A stretch of 64,000 nucleotides of DNA from Pseudomaricurvus alkylphenolicus (GTDB taxonomy: Bacteria; Pseudomonadota; Gammaproteobacteria; Pseudomonadales; Cellvibrionaceae): NCBI RefSeq assembly GCF_011683955.1, contig NZ_JAAQPI010000002.1:324157-388156 (forward strand), given 5' to 3'. A program made the position numbers and the translations under genes. The notes under the pieces are model-generated. The model did not search any database, was not told where the DNA came from, and saw only the letters and a list, made by a program, of their open reading frames with translations. Numbering within the stretch: the first letter of the stretch is position 1; the number at the start of each line of letters is the position of its first letter. Of the stretch, positions 7,336 through 16,640 are shown in pieces.

Positions 7336-9138
7336 ATGTCCAATGATTCCGTACGCTTTGCCGATCTCGGCCTGGCGGAACCCGTATTAAAAGCCATCGA
7401 AGCAGTGGGTTACGAAACCCCCTCTCCGATTCAGGCGCAATCCATCCCCCACCTGCTGGATGGCAAAGACATTCTGGGGATGGCCCAGACCGGTACCGGT
7501 AAGACCGCGGCCTTCGCACTGCCCCTGTTGACGCGCATCGATGCACGCAACAACAACACTCAGGTTCTAGTACTGGCACCAACCCGCGAACTGGCCATTC
7601 AGGTGGCCGAAGCCTTCCAGAGCTACGCCGCTCAAATCAAGGGCTTTCACGTACTGCCGATTTACGGTGGCTCTGACTACCGCAGCCAGATCCGGGGCCT
7701 GCAGCGCGGAGCCCAGGTTGTGGTGGGGACACCAGGCCGGGTTATGGATCACCTTCGTCGCGGTACCCTCAAGCTGGACTATCTGCAAAGTGTGGTACTG
7801 GATGAAGCCGACGAAATGCTGCGTATGGGCTTTATCGACGATGTGACCTGGATTTTGGACCAAACCCCCAGCGAGCGTCAGGTCGCCCTGTTTTCCGCCA
7901 CCATGCCGCGGGAAATCCGCAAGGTCGCCGACACCTATCTGGATAACCCCGAAGTTATCAAGATCGAGGCGCAAACCCAGACCGTTGAGCGCATCGAACA
8001 GCTTTACTGGCTGGTTCGCGGCGTCAACAAACTCGATGCACTGACCCGAATTCTGGAAGTGGAAGAATTCGATGCCATCATCATGTTTGTGCGCACCAAG
8101 AACGCCACCGCCGAACTGGCGGAAAAACTGGAAGCCCGCGGTTATTCCGCAGCAGCCCTCAACGGCGACATGAGTCAGCAACTGCGTGAGCGCGCTATCG
8201 AGCGCCTCAAGAACGGCAAGCTCGACATTATCATTGCAACCGACGTGGCCGCGCGCGGTATCGACGTAGCCCGGGTCAGTCACGTTATCAACTACGACAT
8301 TCCCTACGATACCGAGGCCTACGTCCACCGTATTGGCCGTACCGGCCGCGCCGGCCGCAGCGGTAAGGCGATTCTGTTTGTTGCGCCGCGGGAAAAACGC
8401 ATGCTGCGCACCATCGAACGCACCACCTCACAACCTATTACTGAGCTGACACTGCCCAGTAAGGCGCAAGTGGCTGATAAACGTATTACTCAGTTCAAAC
8501 AGCAGATCAGCTCCGCCATCGATGAGCAGGACCTGACCTTCTTCCGCGAAGTGCTGATGAACTACGCTGAAGAAACCCAGGCCGAACCTTTGGATATCGC
8601 TGCAGCGCTGGCTTATATGGCACAGCTGGAAAAGCCGCTACTGCAACCAAAGGATATTGTGGAAGACAAACCGCCCCGTCGTGAGCGTGACTATGATCGC
8701 GACGATCACCGCGGTGAGCGTCGCGATCGCAAACGTCGCGAGCGCCCCAATGATGCGGATCTGGAAACCTTCCGTCTGGAGGTGGGCCACAACCACCAGG
8801 TGAAACCCGGTGACATTGTCGGCGCCATTGCCAACGAAGCCGATATCGACAGCAGCTTTATTGGCCATATTCGCATTCGCGAGGATTTCTCGCTGGTGGA
8901 TCTGCCCAAGGGCATGCCCAGCGATTTACTCGCCCACATGAAGAAAGTTCGAGTGCGGGGCCAGCAGATGCAGCTGACGCGCTTTGAAGGCAAGCTCGAA
9001 GATGATCAGGGTGGCTACAAAAAACGTCCACCCAAAAAGCACGGTCACCGTGGCAAGCGCTATGAAGGTAACCGCGGAGATGGCAACCGCAGGGACGGCA
9101 ACCGGGGTAATGGGAACCGCAGTCGCCAGCGCGACTGA
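7336..9138 (+). CDS. deaD: DEAD-box ATP-dependent RNA helicase DeaD/CsdA
   Basis: A 600-residue helicase. Motifs in order: F...GYETPSPIQAQSIP (Q motif), AQTGTGKT (50-57), PTRELAIQV, DEAD (156-159), SAT, then ARGIDVARVSHVINYD and HRIGRTGRAGRSG in the second RecA domain. After an Arg/Asp-rich linker (about 440-475) comes a DbpA/CsdA-type RNA-binding domain with VGHNHQVKPGDIVGAIANEADI. The basic tail has Asn-Arg-Gly/Asp repeats that help hold RNA. DeaD unwinds rRNA and mRNA structure and matters in 50S assembly at low temperature. It is monocistronic and follows a long leader. Confidence 0.95.
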   Translation: MSNDSVRFADLGLAEPVLKAIEAVGYETPSPIQAQSIPHLLDGKDILGMAQTGTGKTAAFALPLLTRIDARNNNTQVLVLAPTRELAIQVAEAFQSYAAQIKGFHVLPIYGGSDYRSQIRGLQRGAQVVVGTPGRVMDHLRRGTLKLDYLQSVVLDEADEMLRMGFIDDVTWILDQTPSERQVALFSATMPREIRKVADTYLDNPEVIKIEAQTQTVERIEQLYWLVRGVNKLDALTRILEVEEFDAIIMFVRTKNATAELAEKLEARGYSAAALNGDMSQQLRERAIERLKNGKLDIIIATDVAARGIDVARVSHVINYDIPYDTEAYVHRIGRTGRAGRSGKAILFVAPREKRMLRTIERTTSQPITELTLPSKAQVADKRITQFKQQISSAIDEQDLTFFREVLMNYAEETQAEPLDIAAALAYMAQLEKPLLQPKDIVEDKPPRRERDYDRDDHRGERRDRKRRERPNDADLETFRLEVGHNHQVKPGDIVGAIANEADIDSSFIGHIRIREDFSLVDLPKGMPSDLLAHMKKVRVRGQQMQLTRFEGKLEDDQGGYKKRPPKKHGHRGKRYEGNRGDGNRRDGNRGNGNRSRQRD

Positions 9139-9204
9139 TCAATCCGTCGCGGCAGACAAAGAGCGCCGACCCCGGCGCTCGACCATTTGCCCGGACTGAT
9201 CAAC

Positions 9205-9843
9205 TCAGAAATGACCGCTCTTTAGCCACAGGGTTGCGGGTTTACTCACCCATAGTACGGTTCCTCTGGGAGAACGATGCCAGGTGCCGGCTTCCAGATG
9301 GCTCTGCCCGGCTGCTTCCAGCCTGCCGTCCAACAGATACCACTCCACACTGCAGATATCGCTGAGATCCAGCTGCGTACCTTCCTCCAGGCGCAACATC
9401 TCAACCGACTCAGAAGCGGCCCGATGCAGGCGCAATCGTTGAATCCCTTCAGCTTCAACCAACCACTCGGATGAATTCAGATCGATACTGATGCGAGCGG
9501 AATCCTCCTCCTGAAACTGGTGCAGTTTCACCAGAATCAGACAACCTTCCCGACTAAACGGCGCGTGCACAAAACCGGCGGGGTTGCGAAAGTAAGTCCC
9601 TTTGCCAAAGTCGCCGGTTTCGTCTGAAAAGGTCCCTTCCAGCACCAGGATCTCTTCACCCCCGGGATGGTTGTGGGAGTGAAAGGAAGCGCCCGGGTCG
9701 TAGCGGACCACACTAGTGGCGTGGCCACGCTCCTGTTCTTCTCGAGCCAGCGGTTTGCGCCAGACGCCTTCACGGGGGCTGGCCTGCCAGGGTTGCTCAG
9801 CTGTGTTAATGGTCAGCGTTTGAGAAAAGTCCATATTCAACAT
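9205..9843 (-). CDS. ChrR-like cupin protein
   Basis: A 212-residue protein with a cupin metal-binding core: SVVRYDPGASFHSHNHPGGEE followed by LEGTFSDETGDFGKGTY and PAGFVHAPFSREGC, giving the usual HxH...E...H ligands. A second cupin-like half follows (about 110-212) with WYLLDGRLEAAG but without a complete ligand set. The arrangement resembles the cupin part of ChrR anti-sigma factors and stand-alone ChrR-like proteins. No sigma factor is adjacent. AGGTG lies 6 bases before the start at 9843. Activity unknown; dioxygenase and sensor roles are both possible. Confidence 0.8.
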   Translation of the reverse strand: MLNMDFSQTLTINTAEQPWQASPREGVWRKPLAREEQERGHATSVVRYDPGASFHSHNHPGGEEILVLEGTFSDETGDFGKGTYFRNPAGFVHAPFSREGCLILVKLHQFQEEDSARISIDLNSSEWLVEAEGIQRLRLHRAASESVEMLRLEEGTQLDLSDICSVEWYLLDGRLEAAGQSHLEAGTWHRSPRGTVLWVSKPATLWLKSGHF

Positions 9844-9891
9844 CTTGGCACCTGAAGTAATAGTTGCACCTGAATCTCTGGTCTCCGCGGA

Positions 9892-10515
9892 TCAGACCGC
9901 CAGACCCACCGCACTTTTCTGCATGGACACAAAGCCCTCCAGCCCCTCAACCCGAGCCAGCCAGCGGCGAATATTCGGGTAGTCCGCCAGCGATACATTA
10001 CCCTCCGGCGCGTGCGCGATATAAGCGTAGTTTGACACATCCGCCAGGGTAGCGTGATCGCCTACCAACCAATCACGGCTGGAGAGATGGGTCTCCATGA
10101 CTGTAAATAGATCCAAACTGATGGTGGCACAGCGCTCGGCATCCAGATCGGCGCCGAACAATGTAATCAAACGCGCCGCTGCTGGTCCATTGGCCACGCG
10201 ACTGGCCGCCACGGAAAGCCAGCTCTGTACTTCGGCGGCATTGCCCGGCTCCGTCGGCAACCACTGCCTGAGCGGATCATACTTGCTGGCGAGATACACC
10301 AAAATCGCGTTGGACTCGTAGAGGGTCGCTTCGCCATCTTCCAATACGGGCACCTGCCCAAACGGATTTTTGCTGAGGAAGGCCTCGGACTTTTGCTCAC
10401 CCTGCATAAGGTCCACATCCACGATCTCCGCATTGAGTCCCAGCAGAGATATCAAGAGCTGCACTCGATGGGCGTTGCCGGACAGAGGGTGGCGATACAA
10501 AGTAATGGTCGACAT
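9892..10515 (-). CDS. glutathione S-transferase family protein
   Basis: A 207-residue GST. The N-terminal thioredoxin-like domain has ITLYRHPLSGNAHRVQLLISL, NPFGQVPVLEDGE and the glutathione-binding ESNAILVYLA. An all-helical C-terminal domain follows from about residue 85. The start at 10515 was chosen because AAGGAG lies 7 bases upstream and the fold begins there. It is divergently placed from a sigma-54 activator and preceded by a -24/-12 promoter (10591-10607), so it is probably that activator's target. It may detoxify an electrophile or act in a catabolic pathway; the substrate is unknown. Confidence 0.9.
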   Translation of the reverse strand: MSTITLYRHPLSGNAHRVQLLISLLGLNAEIVDVDLMQGEQKSEAFLSKNPFGQVPVLEDGEATLYESNAILVYLASKYDPLRQWLPTEPGNAAEVQSWLSVAASRVANGPAAARLITLFGADLDAERCATISLDLFTVMETHLSSRDWLVGDHATLADVSNYAYIAHAPEGNVSLADYPNIRRWLARVEGLEGFVSMQKSAVGLAV

Positions 10516-10590
10516 ATTGGATTTCTCCTTTTTGAACAAATTTGGACTTGTGATCTTGTTTAACTCATCTTCAGTTCACCTCTGCTTAAT

Positions 10591-10607
10591 TCCAAAAGCC
10601 GTGCCAA
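10591..10607 (-). promoter_or_regulatory. sigma-54 (-24/-12) promoter of the GST gene
   Basis: On the minus strand the site reads TTGGCACGGCTTTTGGA. The -24 element TTGGCACG is perfect. Ten bases separate its GG from the -12 element, where TTGGA departs from TTGCA by one base. Transcription would start near 10580 and give a leader of about 65 bases. A sigma-54 activator gene lies immediately divergent, which supports the call. Confidence 0.75.
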
Positions 10608-10682
10608 TTATTTTCACCTTAAAAATCAATAAGTTAACAGATTTCGAATTTTCAGTATTTTGAAATTCACAATTTTCTGTGA

Positions 10683-10710
10683 CTCAATTTACAAAATTTT
10701 GTAAATTGAG
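10683..10710. promoter_or_regulatory. 28-bp perfect palindrome, probable activator binding site
   Basis: The half-site CTCAATTTACAAAA is followed directly by its exact reverse complement with no spacer. It lies about 90 bases upstream of the -24 element of the GST promoter and 46 bases before the activator's start codon. That is the usual place for an enhancer-like site of a sigma-54 activator and would also allow autoregulation. Confidence 0.7.
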
Positions 10711-10755
10711 GAACTGATACCACGTGCTGGGCCCGGACCCAAGGTAGTGCGAAAA

Positions 10756-12288
10756 ATGAACAAGCCTGCCCACTCCAATGAACTTCCCGTAAACCTGCAG
10801 AGTCTGAAGGACCGCCACCAACGGATCCTGGACGCCGCCGGGGAAGGCATCTACGGGTTGGACTGCCAGGGACGAACCACTTTCGTCAACAAAGCGGCAA
10901 CGGACATCCTGGGCTGGTGTGACAAGGCGCTGATAGGCAAGCCCCTGCACGATATCCATCACCACTCCCACGCGGACGGCAGCCCCTATCCTCGCGAGCA
11001 GTGCCCAATTTACGCCGCCCTGAGAGATGGAGAGGTACACACGGTTTCCAACGAGGTCTTCTGGCACAAGGACGGTCACTGCATTCCAGTGGAATACACC
11101 AGCACCCCCATCCGGGAAAACGGCAAACTGGTGGGCGCCGTGGTGGTATTCCGGGACATTTCCGAGCGTCTGCAACACCAAAAAGAACAGGAGCGCACTT
11201 TTAAGGAAATCCGCGAACTGAAAGACCAGCTGCAACAGGAGAGGGATTATCTGCGGGACGAACTCAATATCAGCGTCAGCTTTGGCGAAATTATTGGAAA
11301 AAGCCAGAATATCAAACGCACAGTGGCCCAGATCAGCGCGGTCGCCACGACTCCCGCCAGCGTGCTGATTTTGGGAGAATCCGGAGTCGGCAAGGAAATG
11401 ATCGCACGAGCGATTCACGCCAGCAGCAACCGAAGCGAACATCCACTGGTCAAAGTGAACTGCGCCTCCATTCCCGCCGAGCTGTTCGAAAGCGAGTTTT
11501 TTGGTCACCTCAAGGGAGCCTTTACCGGAGCCCATCGCGACCGGGTGGGCCGCATGCAATTGGCAAATGGCGGAACACTCTTCCTGGACGAAGTGGGGGA
11601 GATTCCACTGGACCTGCAAGGCAAACTGCTGCGGGCATTGCAGGAGGGTGAATTTGAGCGAGTCGGAGATGAACGCACGCAAAGGGTAGACGTGCGCATC
11701 GTCTCGGCGACCAACCGCTGTCTGTTAAAAGAGGTCAGAGCCGGGCGCTTTCGTGAAGACCTTTTTTACCGCCTGAGTGTATTCCCGATTGAGGTACCCG
11801 CGCTGCGAGAACGAATCGAAGATATCGGCCCCATTGCCCAACACTTTTTGCAACAAAGCTGCGAACAATTGGGCCGTCCTCCACTGCGGTTGACGCAACA
11901 ACAGCTGCGACAACTTCAGGATCACGCCTGGCCTGGTAATATCCGCGAACTCAAGAACGTGATGGAACGGGCTGTCATTCTCAGCACTGGCAAACATCTG
12001 AGACTGGACCTGGCACTGCCCGATATTATGGAATTGAAACTGGCCAATTCAACCTCATCAGCGCATTCACCACCGATGGTGCAAGACGCCCTTTCAGAAG
12101 AAGAGTTTCTGACTGACGCGGAATTTCGTCAATTGGAGAAATCCAATCTGGAGCGAGTCCTGCGGGCCGCAGGCGGCAAGGTCTCAGGCGCAGGGGGCGC
12201 GGCACAGCTATTGGGCATCAAACCCTCGACCCTGAGTTACCGCTTATCCAACCTGGGTATCGACGCGAAAAAAACCAATCAGTCCTGA
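10756..12288 (+). CDS. PAS-domain sigma-54-dependent transcriptional activator
   Basis: A 510-residue activator. An N-terminal PAS domain (about 15-140) has [19 protein letters not shown] and [13 protein letters not shown] coiled linker follows, then an AAA+ domain with Walker A GESGVGKE (207-214), the sigma-54 contact loop GAFTGA (254-259), Walker [11 protein letters not shown] and the arginine-finger region. A Fis-type helix-turn-helix ends the protein ([17 protein letters not shown]). The PAS domain should sense a ligand or redox state; no receiver domain is present. The ATG at 10756 is preferred over a GTG at 10747 because the AAGG spacing fits better. It overlaps the end of the globin gene by 10 bases. 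Confidence 0.92.
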   Translation: MNKPAHSNELPVNLQSLKDRHQRILDAAGEGIYGLDCQGRTTFVNKAATDILGWCDKALIGKPLHDIHHHSHADGSPYPREQCPIYAALRDGEVHTVSNEVFWHKDGHCIPVEYTSTPIRENGKLVGAVVVFRDISERLQHQKEQERTFKEIRELKDQLQQERDYLRDELNISVSFGEIIGKSQNIKRTVAQISAVATTPASVLILGESGVGKEMIARAIHASSNRSEHPLVKVNCASIPAELFESEFFGHLKGAFTGAHRDRVGRMQLANGGTLFLDEVGEIPLDLQGKLLRALQEGEFERVGDERTQRVDVRIVSATNRCLLKEVRAGRFREDLFYRLSVFPIEVPALRERIEDIGPIAQHFLQQSCEQLGRPPLRLTQQQLRQLQDHAWPGNIRELKNVMERAVILSTGKHLRLDLALPDIMELKLANSTSSAHSPPMVQDALSEEEFLTDAEFRQLEKSNLERVLRAAGGKVSGAGGAAQLLGIKPSTLSYRLSNLGIDAKKTNQS

Positions 12289-12683
12289 GTGCGACTGCGC
12301 TCTGCAGGAACAAAAAGTTGCTCGATCATGTAGCGCTTGAAATCCTCCGCATAGGGCTGCTCTGCCAATGCTTTTTCCATACACAGTAACCAGGCGTCCC
12401 GCTCTGCAACACCAATAGGCAAATGGCTGTGCGCTTTGGGAATGGCGATGGGTCCATATTTTTCACGATACAGACGAGGGCCACCCAGCCAGCCGCTGAG
12501 AAAACGGGCCAGCTTATCCTTTGACTCGGTCAGGTCATCTTTGTGCATTGCACGGATGGTGGTGGCTTCCGGAAGCGTGTCCATATAGTGATAGAAGCGC
12601 TCTGACAAACGCTGCAGACCTTCGTACTGACCCGCTGCCTGATAGGAAGCGTCGCCATCACCATAAGCTCTTGATTCACTCAC
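12279..12683 (-). CDS. group II truncated haemoglobin
   Basis: A 134-residue globin of the trHbO/YjbI type. It has [16 protein letters not shown] in the B helix region, [18 protein letters not shown], the proximal-histidine region KAHSHLPIG, and Trp in [12 protein letters not shown], the G8 Trp of group II. Such proteins bind O2, NO or peroxide and are linked to nitrosative and oxidative stress. I chose the GTG start at 12683 because GAGGT lies 7 bases upstream; an ATG at 12704 has no ribosome site. It converges on the sigma-54 activator with a 10-base overlap. Confidence 0.88.
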   Translation of the reverse strand: MSESRAYGDGDASYQAAGQYEGLQRLSERFYHYMDTLPEATTIRAMHKDDLTESKDKLARFLSGWLGGPRLYREKYGPIAIPKAHSHLPIGVAERDAWLLCMEKALAEQPYAEDFKRYMIEQLFVPAERSRTQD

Positions 12684-12746
12684 TGGTGTTACCTCGTAAT
12701 ACATTCAAATACAACCAAACGCCTGCGTAAGCCGGCTTGATGTCCA

Positions 12747-13487
12747 TCAACTCTGACGCTGCCGCACAGCCTCAAACAGACACACACCGGTGGCAACGGA
12801 GACATTCAGACTGCTGACCTCACCCGCCATGGGAATATTGATCAGACCGTCGCAGCACTCACGGGTCAGGCGGCGCATTCCCGGCCCCTCGGCCCCCATC
12901 ACAATCGCCATTGGCCCCTTCAGGTCCTGTTCGTAGACGGACTGCTGAGCTTCACCCGCCGTACCGATGATCCACACCCCCAAATCCTGCAGTTTGCGCA
13001 GGCAACGCGCCAGGTTGGTCACCGGAATATAGGGCAAAACCTCAGCAGCACCGCAGGACACCTTGCGGGCGGTGGCCGTCAGGCTGGCGGAGTTATCTTT
13101 TGGAGCAATGACGGCATGAACACCTGCGGCTTCGGCCGTACGCAGGCAGGCCCCCAAGTTGTGAGGATCGGTAACCCCATCGAGCACCAGCAAAAACGGA
13201 TTGTCCCGGAGGCCCTCAATCAACTGGTACAAAAACTTTTCATCGTGCAGCTCGCCGGGAAAACTCATGGCAACCACACCCTGGTGATTGCCCTCTACCA
13301 TTTTGTCCAATTCTTTGCGGCTGACCTGACGAACTTTGATGTCCGACTTTTGCGCGGCCGCCAGAATTTTCTGCAGGCGTTGATCCTGGCGCCCCTGTAA
13401 CACCAGCACTTCGTTAACGCGATGGGGAGCACTTTTCAACAAGGCCTGCACCGCGTGCAGACCAAATACGGATTCCAGTTTTGCCAC
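12747..13487 (-). CDS. rlmB: 23S rRNA (guanosine-2251-2'-O)-methyltransferase
   Basis: A 246-residue SPOUT methyltransferase that methylates G2251 in the 23S P-loop. It has the N-terminal substrate-binding domain (SVFGLHAVQALLKSAPHRV) and the SPOUT motifs LVLDGVTDPHNLGACLRTAEA, VMGAEGPGMRRLTRE and IPMAGEVSSLNVSVATGV, which form the trefoil knot and SAM site. Length is as in E. coli. It follows rnr on the same strand, the usual rnr-rlmB pair, although 141 bases with a strong hairpin (13560-13587) separate them here. Confidence 0.96.
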   Translation of the reverse strand: MAKLESVFGLHAVQALLKSAPHRVNEVLVLQGRQDQRLQKILAAAQKSDIKVRQVSRKELDKMVEGNHQGVVAMSFPGELHDEKFLYQLIEGLRDNPFLLVLDGVTDPHNLGACLRTAEAAGVHAVIAPKDNSASLTATARKVSCGAAEVLPYIPVTNLARCLRKLQDLGVWIIGTAGEAQQSVYEQDLKGPMAIVMGAEGPGMRRLTRECCDGLINIPMAGEVSSLNVSVATGVCLFEAVRQRQS

Positions 13488-13559
13488 AAATTCTCTCTAT
13501 CTGTTATTTTCCGGGGAGTAAAACTAGCCAGTTCTACATTACCACTTCGGATCTTACCA

Positions 13560-13587
13560 ATTCCGTAGCAGCGGGCTGCTACGGAAT
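13560..13587. repeat. 12-bp-stem hairpin between rnr and rlmB
   Basis: ATTCCGTAGCAG pairs perfectly with CTGCTACGGAAT across a 4-base loop. Neither strand has a following U run, so it is not a standard intrinsic terminator. It may be an RNA-processing or 3'-end-stabilising element within the rnr-rlmB transcript. Confidence 0.5.
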
Positions 13588-13628
13588 CCACTCAAGCCCA
13601 AGGTGACCGAGCTGAACTCATTATTACA

Positions 13629-16298
13629 CTATTTCTTTTTGCGTTTCGGGGGCGCTTTTTTGGCGGATTTGGCCTTGCGCACCTGATTGCCTTTACTGGT
13701 TTTTTTGGGTGCTTTTTTAGCGCTTTTTTTGCCGGGCTCTGAGCGAGACCGACCGTCACCATCGGTGCCCACTTTAGCGCGTCCGGAAGATCTGCGAGAC
13801 GATGTCTTCTTGCCCCTCTTCTTTTCCTGCTCCTGCTTATACTCATCGGCCATTTGTTTGGCACGGGCACCGATCGCGGCAGGGTCCGCGGCTTTACGCG
13901 GCGAGTTGCTAACCTCATCACCCGACTTGCCTTTGCGGCGGGAGCTGCGTTTAAAACCCACCATATCCAGATCCACCTTGCGGTCATCCAGATTCACCCG
14001 TGCCACTCGCACGGTCAGTTCATCCCCCAACCGGAACACCTGGCGGGTACGCTCACCGATCAGTCGATGCTGGGCCGCCTCAAAATGGTAATAATCGTGG
14101 GGAAGATTGGTGATGTGGATCAAGCCTTCAACATACAGATCCCTCAGCTCAACGAACAATCCAAAACTGGTAACGGCGGAGACCACGCCCTCAAATACGT
14201 CACCCACATGGTCCTGGAGATATTCACACTTAAGCCAGCTGACCACGTCCCGCGTGGCATCGTCTGCACGACGTTCAGTCAGCGAACTCTGCTCCCCCAG
14301 GGTAAACATATCGCCGGTATCGTAAGGGTAGATACTGGCTTTGGGCAGCTGAGGTGCACCTTCCACCCGCTTCACCAGCTTACTGGCCATTGGGGAGCGG
14401 ACAATGTGGCGAATCGCCCGATGCACCAGCAGGTCCGGATAGCGTCGAATGGGTGAGGTAAAGTGAGCATAGGCGGTGTAAGCCAGACCAAAGTGGCCTT
14501 TGTTATCCGGCTGGTACATGGCCTGACTAAGGCTGCGCAGCATCACCGTCTGAATCAAATGGCCATCATTGCGGCCCTCGATGGATTGCAGTAGAGATTG
14601 GTAGTTTTCGGGTTTGGGTTGCCCCTTGCCGGGCAGGCTCAGCCCCAGCTCACCGAGAAACTCCCGCAGGTTTTCCAGCTTCTCTGCCCGCGGTCCTTCG
14701 TGAACGCGATAGAGCCCGGGTAATTCATGCTTCTCCAAAAAGCGGGCCGCAGAGACATTGGCCGCCAGCATGCATTCCTCGATCAGCTTGTGGGCATCAT
14801 TGCGCACCACAGGCACGATTTGTTCAATCTTGCGGTTCTCGTCAAACAGGATTCGCGTCTCGACCGTTTCAAAGTCAATCGCCCCCCGCTGACTGCGCGC
14901 TTGCCTCAATGTCAGGTAAAGGTTGTGAAGCTGTAGAATATGCGGCAGTACCGGCGCCACCGGATGCTCGGCCGGAAGTGGACTTTTTTTGCCCTTAAAG
15001 CCGACCACATCCAGAATCTTTCGACCCAGGCTGCGCTTTTCACCGGAGCGGCAAATATCCAGCGCTTCACCCACCTGGGTATAGGTCAGGCGGGCATGGG
15101 AATGTATCACTGCCTCATAGAACTTATAACCACTGACCCGACCACTGGCGGAGACGGTCATTTCGCACACCATCGCCAGGCGGTCCACTTTTGGGTTCAG
15201 GGAACACAGGCCATTGGACAAGGCTTCCGGAAGCATAGGCACCACATAATCCGGAAAATAAACCGAATTGCCCCGCACCTGGGCTTCACGATCCAGGGCA
15301 CTGCCCAGGCTCACATAGTGAGAGACATCGGCGATGGCCACATACAGCCGCCAACCGCCGGATTTCTTGGTTTCGCAATACACGGCATCATCAAAATCCC
15401 GCGCATCCTCACCATCAATGGTGACAAACGGCAATTTGCGCAGATCCACGCGGTTGTGTTTGTCGTTCTCCTCAACCTCAGCAGGCAAACGACCGGCGTC
15501 TGCCTGGACATCGCTGGGCCAGAGGTGAGGAATGCCGTGAGAACGAATGGCAACATCAATCTCCATGCCCGGGGCCATATGATCCCCCAGCACTTCAAGA
15601 ATCTGGCCAGAGGGCGGATTGCGACGACCCGGCTGATGAGTCACCTCCACCACCACAAACTGACCACGCTTGGCCTTGCCCTTATCTTCCGGAGCGATCA
15701 GCACATCATGGGACAAACGTGGATTGTCTGGGCGCACAAAGAAAATACCGCTCTCACTGAAAAATCGCCCCACCACCTGATGAGTATTGTGGGCGATCAC
15801 CTCAACAATGGCGCCCTCGCGGCGACCCTTAAAGTCATATCCGGTCTCGCGAACCAGGACTTCATCGCCATCAAACACCCGCCGCATTTGCTTATAAGAG
15901 AGATACAGGTCGTCACCACCTTCTGCGGGAATGGCAAAACCAAAGCCATCCTTATGCCCCTGCACCCGAGCGCGAATCAGGTCCATCTTATTCAGCACGC
16001 CATAACCATGCTTGCGATTGCTGAGCAGCTGCCCATCCCGGCTCATGGCGATCAGGCGCCGGCGCAGGGCCTCAACGGAGTCCTCATCCGCGAGTCCCAG
16101 TACATCGCACAGGGCTTCATGGGTCAGGGGACCTGGCGCTTGTTCCAGTACCTCAAGAATGTATTCCCGACTGGGAATGGGGTTGTCGTACTTTTGGGCC
16201 TCTCTGGCCTGGTGGGGGTCGCTGTCGACCGCTTTCCGTTTAGTCAAAGTCATTTCCTGTGTGGCGCCACGGCGTTGTGGCTGCGGTAGGGCATTCAC
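13629..16298 (-). CDS. rnr: ribonuclease R
   Basis: An 889-residue 3'-5' exoribonuclease of the RNB family. Order: helix-turn-helix-like N-terminus (SREYILEVLEQAPGPLTHEAL), cold-shock domains, RNB catalytic core with TIDGEDARDFDDAVYCE (metal-binding aspartates) and HFTSPIRRYPDLLVHR, an S1 domain (GDVFEGVVSAVTSFGLFVEL), and a long Lys/Ser-rich tail from about residue 800. RNase R degrades structured RNA and takes part in rRNA and tmRNA quality control. The start at 16298 has GAGGG 5-7 bases upstream; an internal ATG 15 codons later is less well placed. Confidence 0.97.
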   Translation of the reverse strand: MNALPQPQRRGATQEMTLTKRKAVDSDPHQAREAQKYDNPIPSREYILEVLEQAPGPLTHEALCDVLGLADEDSVEALRRRLIAMSRDGQLLSNRKHGYGVLNKMDLIRARVQGHKDGFGFAIPAEGGDDLYLSYKQMRRVFDGDEVLVRETGYDFKGRREGAIVEVIAHNTHQVVGRFFSESGIFFVRPDNPRLSHDVLIAPEDKGKAKRGQFVVVEVTHQPGRRNPPSGQILEVLGDHMAPGMEIDVAIRSHGIPHLWPSDVQADAGRLPAEVEENDKHNRVDLRKLPFVTIDGEDARDFDDAVYCETKKSGGWRLYVAIADVSHYVSLGSALDREAQVRGNSVYFPDYVVPMLPEALSNGLCSLNPKVDRLAMVCEMTVSASGRVSGYKFYEAVIHSHARLTYTQVGEALDICRSGEKRSLGRKILDVVGFKGKKSPLPAEHPVAPVLPHILQLHNLYLTLRQARSQRGAIDFETVETRILFDENRKIEQIVPVVRNDAHKLIEECMLAANVSAARFLEKHELPGLYRVHEGPRAEKLENLREFLGELGLSLPGKGQPKPENYQSLLQSIEGRNDGHLIQTVMLRSLSQAMYQPDNKGHFGLAYTAYAHFTSPIRRYPDLLVHRAIRHIVRSPMASKLVKRVEGAPQLPKASIYPYDTGDMFTLGEQSSLTERRADDATRDVVSWLKCEYLQDHVGDVFEGVVSAVTSFGLFVELRDLYVEGLIHITNLPHDYYHFEAAQHRLIGERTRQVFRLGDELTVRVARVNLDDRKVDLDMVGFKRSSRRKGKSGDEVSNSPRKAADPAAIGARAKQMADEYKQEQEKKRGKKTSSRRSSGRAKVGTDGDGRSRSEPGKKSAKKAPKKTSKGNQVRKAKSAKKAPPKRKKK

Positions 16299-16425
16299 AC
16301 CCTCAATGGGGCGGCTGAAGCGCCCGGATTGGGGCGACTATACCCGAATTATGGCCCAGGTTCCCGGATTTCGGGGCTTCTGACAGAGTGGCGTAAAAAA
16401 GTTACAGAAATTTGTGTGGAAGTGA

Positions 16426-16454
16426 TTGACAAGATCCAGGCTGCCCACTAATAT
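16426..16454 (+). promoter_or_regulatory. strong sigma-70 promoter of the tRNA-Leu gene
   Basis: TTGACA (16426-16431, perfect), 17-base spacer, TAATAT (16449-16454). It is followed by a G+C-rich discriminator-like CGCGACC, as expected for a stringently controlled stable-RNA gene. Confidence 0.8.
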
Positions 16455-16485
16455 GCGCGACCTCAACAGGGCAAGCCCTGTTAGA

Positions 16486-16572
16486 GCCCAGGTGGTGAAA
16501 TTGGTAGACACGCTAGCTTCAGGTGCTAGTGCTCTTACGGGCGTGGAGGTTCAAGTCCTCTCCTGGGCACCA
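16486..16572 (+). tRNA. tRNA-Leu, anticodon CAG
   Basis: An 87-base tRNA with encoded CCA. The acceptor arm GCCCAGG pairs with CCTGGGC, the anticodon stem CTAGC/GCTAG encloses the loop TTCAGGT (anticodon CAG, reads CUG), a long variable arm marks a class II leucine tRNA, and GGTTCAAGTCC forms the T arm. It has its own promoter and a terminator immediately after. Confidence 0.97.
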
Positions 16573-16577
16573 AATTC

Positions 16578-16610
16578 AAAAAGGCTGATCCGAAAGGGTC
16601 GGCCTTTTTT
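16578..16610 (+). terminator. intrinsic terminator of the tRNA-Leu gene
   Basis: AAAGGC..GA.CC and GG.TC..GCCTTT form a hairpin around GAAA, followed by a run of six T. It begins six bases after the CCA end. Confidence 0.85.
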
Positions 16611-16640
16611 CGTTCTGAGCCGGTAAGGTGGACACCGCTT

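Noticed and set aside
10684-11682. 332-residue frame on the minus strand opposite the sigma-54 activator
   Set aside because: It lies entirely opposite a gene with intact PAS, AAA+ and Fis motifs and shows no family motif.
13592-13987. 131-residue basic reading frame overlapping the 3' end of rnr
   Set aside because: It is a shifted reading of the Lys-rich tail of RNase R and has no ribosome site.
14940-16289. 449-residue plus-strand frame opposite rnr
   Set aside because: It is antisense to conserved RNase R domains, His/Gln-rich as antisense frames of this kind are, with no recognisable domain.
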